Shown here one piece after another: positions 29,076 through 37,953 of a stretch of 64,000 nt of DNA (position 1 is the first letter of the stretch; every line of letters starts with the position of its first letter). Position numbers and translations under genes: made by a program. The DNA is taken from positions 3,472,001 to 3,536,000 of the forward strand of contig AP014718.1 in the NCBI GenBank assembly GCA_002370555.1, read 5' to 3'. The notes beneath the pieces are model-generated. The model was not told the origin of the DNA, did not search any database, and saw nothing but the letters and a program-made list of their open reading frames with translations. This DNA comes from Arthrobacter sp. Hiyo4. Its GTDB lineage: Bacteria > Actinomycetota > Actinomycetes > Actinomycetales > Micrococcaceae.

Positions 29076-29126
29076 GCCAGCGGCTGCTGACACCGGTCCG
29101 ATGTTCGGCCCTTAGCCGGGCTCGCG

Positions 29127-29152
29127 CCGGGCGGCGCCAGGGAGCCGCCCGG
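29127..29152. terminator. hairpin between convergent GH43-like and amtB genes
   Basis: CCGGGCGGC and GCCGCCCGG form perfect 9-bp arms with an 8-nt loop. It lies in the 110-nt gap between two convergent genes, so it probably terminates transcription from both sides. Confidence 0.6.
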
Positions 29153-29185
29153 GCATATCTATTTGAGTTCAGGCCCCGCTGGTTA

Positions 29186-30475
29186 TCAGGCCCGCCGCGG
29201 GGAGCCGAGTTCCACCGGGTCTTCGTCGGTAAGGTAGGCGAGTTCCGAGTGGGCGGCGAGGTCGATGCCGCGCATTTCGTCCTCGGGCTTGATGCGAAGG
29301 CCCAGCGTCCGGTCCAGGATCTTGGCCAGGATCCAGGTGATGCCGAAGGAGTACACCAGCACGGTGACGGTAGCCAGGGCTTGGACTCCCAGCAGTTCGA
29401 CGCCGCCGCCATAAAACAGTCCGCTCACACCGTTCGGTGCGGCGTCCGTAGCGAACAGGCCAATCAGCAGGGTGCCAAGGATGCCGCCCACCAGGTGGAC
29501 GCCTACGACGTCGAGTGAATCGTCATAGCCAAGGCGGAACTTCAGTTCGATGGCCAGGGAGCAGACGGCACCGGCGATCGCACCGATGGCCAGTGCGCCC
29601 AGCGGGCTGACCGCGCCGCAGGCAGGCGTAATGGCAACCAGTGCCGAGATCAGGCCGGATGCTGCTCCCATGCTGGTGGCTGCGCCGTGGCGGAGGCGCT
29701 CAACCAGTGCCCAGGCGAGGAGGCCCGCAGAAGCTGCCACCGCGGTGTTCAGGAAGACGACGGAGGCAGACTGCCCGGCGGAGAGTGCTGAGCCTGCGTT
29801 AAAGCCAAACCAGCCTACCCAGAGCAGTCCAGCACCAACGAGCACGAGCGGCCGGCTGTGCGGCTTGGTGTGTTCCATCTTGGGCCAGCCGGAGCTCTTG
29901 CCCAGGACCAGGGCAAGCGCCAGCGCCGCGGCGCCGGCATTCATATGCACCGCGGTTCCACCCGCGAAGTCGACGGCCTTGATGCCGCTCGCGATCCAGC
30001 CGCCGGTGACGCTGCCGTCAGCAGAGGAGAAGGCGAACACCCAGTGTGCGATGGGGAAGTAGACGATGGTGGCCCAGATCCCGGCAAACAGCATCCAGGC
30101 GCCGAACTTCATGCGCCCGGCTGCCGCTCCCGCAACCAGGGCCGTAGTGACACACGCGAAGAACAGCTGGAAGGCTGCGAAGAGGACCACCGGAATGGAG
30201 GCTGCCTCGTCTGCGGCGAGCAACTGTCCCATGCCCGGGAATTCCGTGATGTCCCCGATGAGTCCGAGGCCGCCCACGGAGTTTCCGAAGGCCATGGAAT
30301 AGCCGAAGAGCGCCCAGAGTACTGCCACCAGGCTCGCGCCGCCAAAGCACATCATCATCATGTTGAGAATGCGACGAGACCCCACCATGCCCCCGTAAAA
30401 CAGGGCCAGGGCAGGGATCATCATGCAGACCAGCGCTGAGCTGGCCAGAATCCAAGCGACATTTCCCGAATCCAT
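29186..30475 (-). CDS. amtB: ammonium transporter
   Basis: 429 residues, intact, with eleven predicted membrane helices. Family hallmarks: ALFYGGMVGSRRILNMMMM near the N-terminus, FGGASLVAVLWALFGYSMAFG, DFAGGTAVHMNAGAAAL (pore histidine), WVGWFGFNAGSALSAG and DVVGVHLVGGILGTLLIGLFA (second pore histidine). It conducts ammonium/ammonia into the cell. ATG 30475 follows AAAGGG. Unusually for the family, no glnK gene lies downstream; the next gene converges. The upstream region carries two GAAAC motifs 21 bp apart (see 30641-30666), which may indicate nitrogen control. Confidence 0.93.
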   Translation of the reverse strand: MDSGNVAWILASSALVCMMIPALALFYGGMVGSRRILNMMMMCFGGASLVAVLWALFGYSMAFGNSVGGLGLIGDITEFPGMGQLLAADEAASIPVVLFAAFQLFFACVTTALVAGAAAGRMKFGAWMLFAGIWATIVYFPIAHWVFAFSSADGSVTGGWIASGIKAVDFAGGTAVHMNAGAAALALALVLGKSSGWPKMEHTKPHSRPLVLVGAGLLWVGWFGFNAGSALSAGQSASVVFLNTAVAASAGLLAWALVERLRHGAATSMGAASGLISALVAITPACGAVSPLGALAIGAIAGAVCSLAIELKFRLGYDDSLDVVGVHLVGGILGTLLIGLFATDAAPNGVSGLFYGGGVELLGVQALATVTVLVYSFGITWILAKILDRTLGLRIKPEDEMRGIDLAAHSELAYLTDEDPVELGSPRRA

Positions 30476-30640
30476 GGGAAGCCCTTTCGTGATGCGAAGA
30501 GAGAACGGAAATTGTCCGTCAGAGCCGCCCGGAGGACGGACGCGGAGTCAGTACCGCGTTCATCGGAGGGCAGCTCTTGCCGTCTGATTCCAACTGTATG
30601 GCTGCAGTTCCGCGATGGGTTTCTGGCTGGTTAAATCGAC

Positions 30641-30666
30641 GTTTCACTCGGGGACAGGCGAGTTTC
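30641..30666 (-). promoter_or_regulatory. GAAAC motif pair upstream of amtB
   Basis: On the minus strand GAAAC occurs at 30662-30666 and 30641-30645, start to start 21 bp, about 170 nt before amtB. The urtA upstream region has the same pair at the same spacing. GAAAC is the conserved half of the actinobacterial GlnR box, though the usual partner half (GTnAC) is not clear here. The rest of 30476-30755 shows no gene. Confidence 0.3.
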
Positions 30667-30755
30667 ACAGGTCACTCAAACGAACTTTGGATACAGGGAA
30701 TTCCGGGACCGCAGCATGTAAACAACTCCGTGCCCGGATGCTGCAACAACGCAAA

Positions 30756-30786
30756 CGGCCACCGACCCTTGCCGGGTCGGTGGCCG
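30756..30786 (-). terminator. terminator hairpin of gdhA
   Basis: GGCCACCGACCC (30757-30768) pairs perfectly with GGGTCGGTGGCC (30774-30785) around a 5-nt loop, plus one outer C-G pair. It lies 27 nt beyond the gdhA stop on the minus strand and is followed there by GTTTGCGTTG. Confidence 0.75.
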
Positions 30787-30812
30787 CTATGTGCGCCAGT
30801 GTGGGGTGCGCG

Positions 30813-31808
<996 letters not shown>

Positions 31809-31894
31809 GCCGCCTCCTCAACTTCAACAGCTATTCCATAAATGGAATCAAAATTTCTTCTTGCGGAATCGAAGGCCTCCGAATGTCACACGCT

Positions 31895-32713
31895 TCAACG
31901 GCTGACCGGCTGCTGGAGCCAGGGCCTTGTTGGTGTTTGGCCCAGCCTGTCGTTGAATTCCTGGGCTTCCCGGTAGTAGTCCAGCAGGCTCAGCTGCGAA
32001 GCCGCTCCCGGGTCCAGGATGACCACGGCCCTCCGGTGCAGCTGGAGCACCGACGCGGGGCAGTGGGCACTGACCGGTCCTTCCACCATGGCCTGGACGG
32101 CGGCGGCCTTGTTCTCCCCCATCGCCACCAGCACTGCCAGTTTGGCGTCGCGGATGGTCCCGAGGCCCTGGGTCAGGCACAGCCGGGGAACATCGCCGTC
32201 GGAAAAGAACCGCGCGTTGTCAGCCCGCGTGGCACCGGCGAGGGTCTTAACCCTTGTGCGGGAAGCCAGTGACGACGTCGGCTCGTTGAAGCCAATGTGG
32301 CCGTTGGCGCCGATGCCCAAAATCTGGATGTCCACACCCCCGCCGGCGGCGATGGCTGCGTCATAGCGGTCAGCTTCGGCCACCAGGTCCGGCGCGTCCC
32401 CCTGCGGGGTAAAGAGCCGCTCCAGGGGCAGGTCCACCTGGTCGACGAACTCCCGCCGGATGGTGGAGTAGTACGACTGCCCGTGCTCCGGCGGCAGGCC
32501 CGCGTATTCGTCCAGCGTGAAGCCGGTGACCTGGCTGAAGCTGAGCTGCTCCTCGCGGTGACGCCGGATGAGCTCCTGGTAGGTGGAGCGCGGGGAGCCG
32601 CCGGTGGCCAGCCCCAGCACGGCAGGACCCTGGCGGACCCTGGCCTCGATAATGTCGGCCGCCCGGGCGCCTACGTGATCGGCGGACTCACACAGAACTA
32701 TCTGCACGGTCAT
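31895..32713 (-). CDS. nagB: glucosamine-6-phosphate deaminase
   Basis: Converts glucosamine-6-phosphate to fructose-6-phosphate and ammonia, the last step of GlcNAc entry into glycolysis. 272 residues, intact. Motifs: LGLATGGSPRSTYQEL (phosphate binding), FTLDEYAGLPPEHGQSYY (catalytic Asp), GIGANGHIGFNEPTSS (catalytic Asn-Gly-His) and VMVAMGENKAAAV-like LVAMGENKAAAVQAM. ATG 32713 follows AGGAAAGGA. The nagA stop lies 26 nt inside, so nagA and nagB are coupled in one transcript. Confidence 0.95.
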   Translation of the reverse strand: MTVQIVLCESADHVGARAADIIEARVRQGPAVLGLATGGSPRSTYQELIRRHREEQLSFSQVTGFTLDEYAGLPPEHGQSYYSTIRREFVDQVDLPLERLFTPQGDAPDLVAEADRYDAAIAAGGGVDIQILGIGANGHIGFNEPTSSLASRTRVKTLAGATRADNARFFSDGDVPRLCLTQGLGTIRDAKLAVLVAMGENKAAAVQAMVEGPVSAHCPASVLQLHRRAVVILDPGAASQLSLLDYYREAQEFNDRLGQTPTRPWLQQPVSR

Positions 32714-33933
32714 TCCTTTCCTGCGTTTGTGGTGTGCCGCCGCGGTAGGCCTGCACGAGTTCAAGTTCTTCGTTGGTCACCAGCACGTCCGCCCGGAACC
32801 CCTGGGCAATGGCGCCCACCCGGTTGGGCCAGGCCGGTCCAGGCCCATCAGCCGCGCCGGCGTTGACGTAGCCGCCATGACCGCATCGGCCAAGGGAACG
32901 CCCCACTCAACGCAGCGGCGGACATTCTCCAGCAGGTGGCTCGTCGCGCCGGCGATCGCCCCGGGCCGGCGGCGGGACCGGCGTCGGGACCGGCGTCGGC
33001 GGTTCCGGCCAGGCGCGCCACGCGGTCCTGGACCAGCACGTCCAGGCTGCCGAGAGTGTAGTGGCCGTCGGACATGCCCGCCGCCGCCATCGCATCCGTA
33101 ATGAGCGCAATGGAGCGGGGCCCACCAGCCCGAAGACCATGCGGACGATCTCCGGGTCCAGGTGCACGCCGTCGGCAATCAGTTCCAGCACCACCTGCCC
33201 GGGCGACTTTTCGGCGGCCTGCAGCAGGACCGCAACGGGCCCGGGCGTGCGGTGGCCCAGCGGGGCATCCGGTTGAACAGGTGCGTGGCCGACCACGGGC
33301 CGCCAACCCCACCGTCTACGCAGCCCAGGGCTTCCCGGGTGCGGGAAGCCGTGGCGTCGGTGTGGCCAAGGGAAGGCACGACGCCGTGTTCCCGGCAGAG
33401 CTGCACGAGCTCGGCAAAGTGCGGGGTTTCCGGGGCAAGAGTCAGTGACCGCACCGTCCCTCGTCCCGCCTCAAGCCACTGCTGCAGGAGCGCCGGGTCG
33501 CCGTCGATGATGGCTGCCGGGTCCTGGGCCCCACACATGCTTGCGGTGATGAACGGCCCTTCCAGGTGCAGGCCGGCCAGGGTGCCGTCCTGCACCAGGT
33601 CCCGCAGCACAGCGATCTGTTCCAGCAGCACCTGCGACGGCGCCGAGACCAGCGAGGCGAGTACCGACGTCGCGCCCTGCGCCGCATGGTGGCCGGCAGC
33701 CAGGCGCGCGCCGTCCACATCCGCGGAGAAAGTGTGCCCCACGCCACCATGGCAGTGCACGTCCACGAGTCCGGGCAGGATGAGTGGCACCTGCCGGATG
33801 TCGGCGTCGAACCCTGCCGGCAGGTCCGACGTCGGGCCGCACCACTGGATGGTTCCGCCGGCCATCACCACAGTGCCGTCGTCGATCACCGCAGCACCGG
33901 GGAGTCCGGTGACGAGGCGGCCCGCAGCCCCAC
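32688..33933 (-). CDS. nagA: N-acetylglucosamine-6-phosphate deacetylase (about four frameshifts)
   Basis: Removes acetate from GlcNAc-6-phosphate. Amidohydrolase landmarks: LILPGLVDVHCHGGVGH (metal His pair), LHLEGPFITASMCGAQ (catalytic Glu), PSLGHTDATASRTREAL, THLFNRMP and ALITDAMAAAGMSDGHY (catalytic Asp). The C-terminal part is EWGVPLADAVMAATSTPARLMGL. Breaks near 33262, 33118, 32965 and 32850 explain the frame difference between the ends. An extra Asp-Ala-Gly-Pro repeat (about 32970-33000) is inserted in a loop. The extreme N-terminus is unclear; a GTG at 33933 or the open GTG 33889 are candidates. Sits between the PTS IIC gene and nagB. Confidence 0.88.
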
Positions 33934-33970
33934 CCCGCCGCCGGCCCCGCTACCCCGGGCCGACGAAGGC

Positions 33971-35239
33971 TCAGCTGGCATCGGCTTTGGCCATTGAGCC
34001 GCTCTCGTCGTTTTCATCTTCGCGGCCCATGGTGCGCAGGTTCCAGCGACGGATCACAAAGCGGAACACCACGTAGTACACGGCGGCGTAGCCCATTCCG
34101 ATGGGGACCAGCCACAGCGGATTCTGTGCGATGCCGAAATTCAGGACGTAGTCGATCGCTCCTGCTGAGAACCCGAACCCGTGATGGATGCCGAGGAAGT
34201 TGACCAGCATCATGGACGTCCCGGTCAGGAAGGCGTGGACGACGTAGAGCGGCCAAGCCACAAACATGAAGGAGAATTCCAGCGGTTCGGTGATCCCGGT
34301 GAGGAAGGCCGTGAGGCCGGTGGAGAGCATGATGCCGCCCACGATCTTCTTCTGCGACGGCCTGGCTTCCTGCCAGATGGCGAGGGCGGCCGCGGGCAGG
34401 GCGAACATCATGATGGGGAAGAAGCCGGTCATGAAGACGCCAGCGGTGGGGTCCCCGGCGAAGAACCGGTTCAGGTCGCCGTGGGCGCCGTCGTAGTCGC
34501 CGATGATGAACCAGACAATGGAGTTCAGGATGTGGTGCAGGCCCAGCGGAATGAGCAGCCGGTTGAGCACGCCATAGACCCCGCTGCCCACCACGGTGTT
34601 GTCCGCCACCGTGTTGCCCACGGCAGTCAGCCCATTGTTGAACAGCGGATACAGCAGCGCCATGGCCACGCCGATCACGATCGCGGCGAAGGACGTCAGG
34701 ATGGGCACCAGGCGGCGGCCGGCGAAGAAGCCCAGCCAGTCCGGCAGGGTGGTGCGGTGGAAACGCTGCCACAGCAGCGCCGTCGTCAGGCCCATCACAA
34801 TGCCTGCCAGCACGCCGTAATTGATGACGGGATCCTTGCCGCCCTCCGGGGCGGCTCCCAGCACCAGCGGGGCCATGACCTTGAAGACGTTGGTGAGGAC
34901 CAGGTATCCGACGACGGCGGCAAGGGCCGTGGATCCGTCACCCTTTTTGGCGAAACCGAAGGAGATGCCGACGGCGAAGAGCAGCGGCAGGTTCTCAAAC
35001 AGGGCGCCGCCGGCGGCGCCGATGACCTGGGCGACGGTGGTCAGGGATTCGAACCTGCCCAGCAGGTCGTCCTGGCCCAGGCGCAGGAGCAGCGCCGCGG
35101 CGGGCAGTGCGGCGATGGGGAGCATAAGGCTGCGGCCGAAGCGCTGCATGTTCTGCAGCGCTTTTCCGCTGCCCTTGCCGGGCGCCGGGGCGGCCAGCGG
35201 GCCGGCCCCGGCGTGAGCTGATGGGTTTTCCGTGGTCAT
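33971..35239 (-). CDS. PTS N-acetylglucosamine/glucose-type transporter subunit IIC
   Basis: 422 residues with about ten membrane helices, intact. It opens with a Pro/Ala cytoplasmic tail and then MQRFGRSLMLPIAALPAAALLLRLGQ, the signature of the glucose/GlcNAc IIC superfamily; GITEPLEFSFMFVAWPLYVVHA is the conserved GITEP substrate loop. It moves the sugar across the membrane as IIB phosphorylates it. IIB and IIA are separate genes on the other strand, so the usual NagE fusion is split here. Adjacent to nagA and nagB, which supports GlcNAc as substrate. Confidence 0.92.
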   Translation of the reverse strand: MTTENPSAHAGAGPLAAPAPGKGSGKALQNMQRFGRSLMLPIAALPAAALLLRLGQDDLLGRFESLTTVAQVIGAAGGALFENLPLLFAVGISFGFAKKGDGSTALAAVVGYLVLTNVFKVMAPLVLGAAPEGGKDPVINYGVLAGIVMGLTTALLWQRFHRTTLPDWLGFFAGRRLVPILTSFAAIVIGVAMALLYPLFNNGLTAVGNTVADNTVVGSGVYGVLNRLLIPLGLHHILNSIVWFIIGDYDGAHGDLNRFFAGDPTAGVFMTGFFPIMMFALPAAALAIWQEARPSQKKIVGGIMLSTGLTAFLTGITEPLEFSFMFVAWPLYVVHAFLTGTSMMLVNFLGIHHGFGFSAGAIDYVLNFGIAQNPLWLVPIGMGYAAVYYVVFRFVIRRWNLRTMGREDENDESGSMAKADAS

Positions 35240-35304
35240 GATGTTCCTCGTCTCGAAGAGGGTGGTGCTTGTGCGTGGATGCTTGATTCAGTAGAGTCTA
35301 GCTA

Positions 35305-35320
35305 ACTGGTTATAACCAGT
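35305..35320. promoter_or_regulatory. dre-like operator (DasR/NagR type)
   Basis: ACTGGTTATAACCAGT is a perfect 16-bp palindrome matching the ACTGGTC-TAGACCAGT pattern of DasR/NagR sites at the outer ACTGGT/ACCAGT. It lies in the divergent region between the IIC gene and the IIB-IIA-gntR genes. The GntR protein encoded at 36157 is the obvious candidate to bind it, with glucosamine- or GlcNAc-6-phosphate as likely effector. Confidence 0.8.
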
Positions 35321-35423
35321 GACAACCATCACTGTGAAGGGCGCCGGCCTCAGTTGTCAACCTCAAGCCGTAAAAAAGCTTCCGGACCGGCGTCATTCAC
35401 CGCGAACGAACTCAGGAGTGGAC

Positions 35424-35654
35424 ATGTCCAAAGCAGAAATCATCCTCGCCGCCCTTGGCGGCGCCGAGAATGTCGAAGAAATCGAAGGGTGCATCACCCG
35501 CCTTCGCACCGAGGTGGTGGACTCCTCCCGGGTTGACGAGGCCGCCCTCAAGTCCGCGGGTGCCCACGGCGTCATGATGTCCGGCACGGTGGTCCAGGTG
35601 GTTGTGGGCCCGGAAGCCGAAAGCCTCGCCGAAGACATCCAGGACCTGATGTGA
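35424..35654 (+). CDS. PTS glucose/GlcNAc-type subunit IIB
   Basis: 76 residues, the normal size of a free IIB domain. The phosphorylated cysteine is C23 in EEIEGCITRLR, as in the glucose family. It takes phosphate from IIA and passes it to sugar bound by IIC. AGGAG lies 7 nt before ATG 35424. The stop overlaps the IIA start codon (GTGA), so the two are translationally coupled. Confidence 0.9.
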   Translation: MSKAEIILAALGGAENVEEIEGCITRLRTEVVDSSRVDEAALKSAGAHGVMMSGTVVQVVVGPEAESLAEDIQDLM

Positions 35655-36151
35655 GCAGCCCTGAGGTGGGCACGGAAGCACCGGCCCAGGTCATCAGCGT
35701 TGTCTCTCCACTGCCGGGCCGACTCATTCCCCTGAACGAGGTCCCGGACCCCGTGTTCGCCAAGGGACTTGTAGGTGGCGGCGCCGCCGTAGTTCCCGAC
35801 GACGACGCCGGCGTCCTCACCGCAGTCGCACCGCTGGACGGCCGGGTCATCAAGGTCATGCCGCACGCCTACATCGTCCAGCACGCGTCCGGGCCCGCTG
35901 TGCTGGTCCACGTCGGCATCGACACCGTCGGGCTGAAGGGCGAGGGCTTCACCGTGCTCGCGCAAAAGGGGGACCAGGTCCGCGCCGGCGACCCCATGAT
36001 CACCGTGGACGTCACATTGGTCCGTTCAAGGGACCTGAGCATGTGCAGTCCTGTGGTGATCCTGGACAGTGCGGCGGACGCCATCGAACCCCCGGCCTCC
36101 GGTGGCCGCGTGGAAGCAGGCGGCCACCTGTTCAAAGTTCCCGGAAAATAG
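35651..36151 (+). CDS. PTS glucose/GlcNAc-type subunit IIA
   Basis: 166 residues of the Crr-like IIA fold. H87 in VLVHVGIDTV is the phosphorylated histidine and H72 (PHAY) the partner, the same spacing as H90/H75 of E. coli IIA-Glc. ISVVSPLPGRLIPLNEVPDPVF is the typical N-terminal beta strand set. It accepts phosphate from HPr, which is not encoded here. Start is GTG 35651. Lies between IIB and the GntR regulator gene, 5 nt before the latter. Confidence 0.92.
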   Translation: MSSPEVGTEAPAQVISVVSPLPGRLIPLNEVPDPVFAKGLVGGGAAVVPDDDAGVLTAVAPLDGRVIKVMPHAYIVQHASGPAVLVHVGIDTVGLKGEGFTVLAQKGDQVRAGDPMITVDVTLVRSRDLSMCSPVVILDSAADAIEPPASGGRVEAGGHLFKVPGK

Positions 36152-36156
36152 GAGAC

Positions 36157-36876
36157 ATGGATACGGCAGGGGAACTCAAACACGTCTGGGTCCGAAGGCA
36201 ACTTCAGGACCTGGTGGCCACCACGATGCGGCCCGGGGATGCCCTGCTGGGTGAGCGGCAGCTGGAGGAGCAGTTCGGCGTCTCCCGCATCACGGTGCGC
36301 CGTGCCATCTCGGACCTGGTCCAGGACGGCGCATTGGTGCGGATCAAGGGGAAGGGCACGTTCGTCTCCCACGGGCTGGTGCGTTCCACCCTGCACCTGG
36401 CCTCGTTCAACGAGGACATGCGGGCCGCCGGATTCGAACCCAGCACACGGGTCATCAACGCCTCCACAGCATTGCCGCCGGCGGCGGCCGCCGATCACCT
36501 CGGGCTGGCGCCCGGGGAAACTGCCTTTCGCGTCCGCAGGCTGCGGCTCGCGAACGGCGCTCCCGTCAGTGTGGACGAATCGTGGCTGCCGCCCGCGCTG
36601 GTCCCCGGGCTGCTCTCGGAAGACCTGACGGGGTCCCTTTACCGGGCCCTCGGCGCCGCAGGGCACCCGGTGCAGCACGCCGAACAGACCGTCGAGGCCG
36701 CCGCCGCCCCTGACGAGACCGCCGCACTACTGGACATCGAACCGGGGGCACCCGTCCTGCTCTTCCGGCGCCGTTCGTTCACCGGCCAGGATGACCCCGG
36801 CACGCCTATCGAATACGCCGTCTCAACGTACCGCTCCGACCGGTACCAGGTGTCCATGCGGCTGGGCGCGGGCTAA
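36157..36876 (+). CDS. GntR/HutC-family regulator, DasR/NagR-like
   Basis: 239 residues. The N-terminal winged helix (LLGERQLEEQFGVSRITVRRAISDLVQDGALVRIKGKGTFV) is typical GntR. The C-terminal UTRA ligand domain shows RVRRLRLANGAPVSVDESWLP and PIEYAVSTYRSDRYQV, as in HutC-subfamily sensors of phosphosugars. GGAGA lies 3 nt before ATG 36157. Being last in the IIB-IIA operon, next to a dre-like palindrome and opposite the nag genes, it is very likely the repressor of GlcNAc uptake and use. Confidence 0.88.
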   Translation: MDTAGELKHVWVRRQLQDLVATTMRPGDALLGERQLEEQFGVSRITVRRAISDLVQDGALVRIKGKGTFVSHGLVRSTLHLASFNEDMRAAGFEPSTRVINASTALPPAAAADHLGLAPGETAFRVRRLRLANGAPVSVDESWLPPALVPGLLSEDLTGSLYRALGAAGHPVQHAEQTVEAAAAPDETAALLDIEPGAPVLLFRRRSFTGQDDPGTPIEYAVSTYRSDRYQVSMRLGAG

Positions 36877-36936
36877 GGCAGGATTGCTGCGCCGCACCAC
36901 CGCCTCGGGCTCCGCGTCACCCACCTGTGATTCCCT

Positions 36937-36996
36937 AACTGAGTAGCGCTATCAGTCGTTTTGAGCGCCCAAAATGGCACTTGGCGCTACTCAGTT
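36937..36996. repeat. intergenic palindrome with 13-bp perfect arms
   Basis: AACTGAGTAGCGC (36937-36949) and GCGCTACTCAGTT (36984-36996) are perfect complements. The 34-nt interior contains a further partial pairing, CGTTTTG with CAAAATG, so the whole can fold as one long hairpin. It lies between the gntR and pheA genes, which run in the same direction. It may terminate gntR transcription, or be a copy of a dispersed REP-like element. Confidence 0.6.
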
Positions 36997-37031
36997 GGGT
37001 GGGCGGCACCTGACGTGAAACCATACGGACC

Positions 37032-37889
37032 ATGGTTCAGAAGATTGCGTACCAGGGTGAGCCCGGCGCCAACTCCAATATCGCGTGCATGCAGATGTTC
37101 CCCCAGCTGGACAGTGTTCCCTGCGCCAGCTTCGAGGACGCCTTCGAGCTGGTCTCCAACGGCGAGGCAGAGCTGGCGATGATTCCGATTGAGAACTCGA
37201 TCGCTGGCAGGGTGGCGGACATCCACATCCTCCTCCCCCAGTCGCACCTGCAGATCGTGGGCGAGTTCTTCCTGCCCATCCACTTTGACCTGCTGGGCAT
37301 TCCGGGCAGCAGCATCGAGGCGGCCACCGAGGTCCACAGCCACATCCACGCCCTGGGCCAGTGCCGCCGCCTGATCCGGGAGGCCGGACTGCGTCCGGTC
37401 ATTGCCGGGGATACCGCCGGTTCCGCCCGGGAGGTCCGCGAGTGGAACGACCCCACCAAGCTGTCCCTCGCTCCCCCACTCGCGGCCGAGATCTACGGCC
37501 TTGACGTGCTGGCGTCACGGGTCGAGGACGACCCGTCCAACACCACCCGTTTTGTGGTTCTGGCGCGGGAAAAGGACCTGCCCACCCGCGAAGAGCTGCC
37601 CGGACCGGCGGTGACCAGCTTTGTGTTCCGCGTCAGGAACGTCCCGTCGGCGCTGTTCAAGGCGCTGGGCGGGTTCGCCACGAACGGCGTGAACATGACA
37701 CGGCTGGAGAGCTACATGGTGGGCGACGAATTCGCCGCCACGATGTTCATGGTGGACGTCGAGGGCCACCCCGAGGACGCGCCGTTGCGCCTGGCCCTTG
37801 AGGAGCTGGATTTCTTCACCACCGAAATCCGCATCCTCGGGGTCTATCCTGCCGCCGGGTTCCGGACCGCGCAGACAGTCACTGCCTGA
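37032..37889 (+). CDS. pheA: prephenate dehydratase
   Basis: 285 residues, intact. Converts prephenate to phenylpyruvate in phenylalanine synthesis. The catalytic domain starts KIAYQGEPGANSNIA and has AMIPIENSIAGRVADIH and the catalytic SNTTRFVVLAR (here DDPSNTTRFVVLA). A C-terminal ACT domain (SFVFRVRNVPSALFKALGGF, NMTRLESYMVGDEF) should bind Phe for feedback control; the usual ESRP motif reads ESYM here. Start ATG 37032. Converges with the monooxygenase gene. Confidence 0.93.
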   Translation: MVQKIAYQGEPGANSNIACMQMFPQLDSVPCASFEDAFELVSNGEAELAMIPIENSIAGRVADIHILLPQSHLQIVGEFFLPIHFDLLGIPGSSIEAATEVHSHIHALGQCRRLIREAGLRPVIAGDTAGSAREVREWNDPTKLSLAPPLAAEIYGLDVLASRVEDDPSNTTRFVVLAREKDLPTREELPGPAVTSFVFRVRNVPSALFKALGGFATNGVNMTRLESYMVGDEFAATMFMVDVEGHPEDAPLRLALEELDFFTTEIRILGVYPAAGFRTAQTVTA

Positions 37890-37953
37890 TCCCTTTCCCG
37901 CTGGAGCGGGAGTGCGATTCTCGAAGTTGGGACGGCGGACCGATGCCCGCCGG

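Noticed and set aside
29076..29185. glnK gene downstream of amtB
   Set aside because: The 110-nt gap holds only a terminator hairpin and the next gene converges.
36043..36156. Upstream start for the GntR regulator
   Set aside because: The extension overlaps the IIA gene; ATG 36157 has a ribosome site and aligns with the winged-helix start.
37515..37953. Extension of the monooxygenase reading frame through pheA on the minus strand
   Set aside because: The frame past 37998 is an antisense shadow of pheA; restoring one base gives a normal end at 37954.
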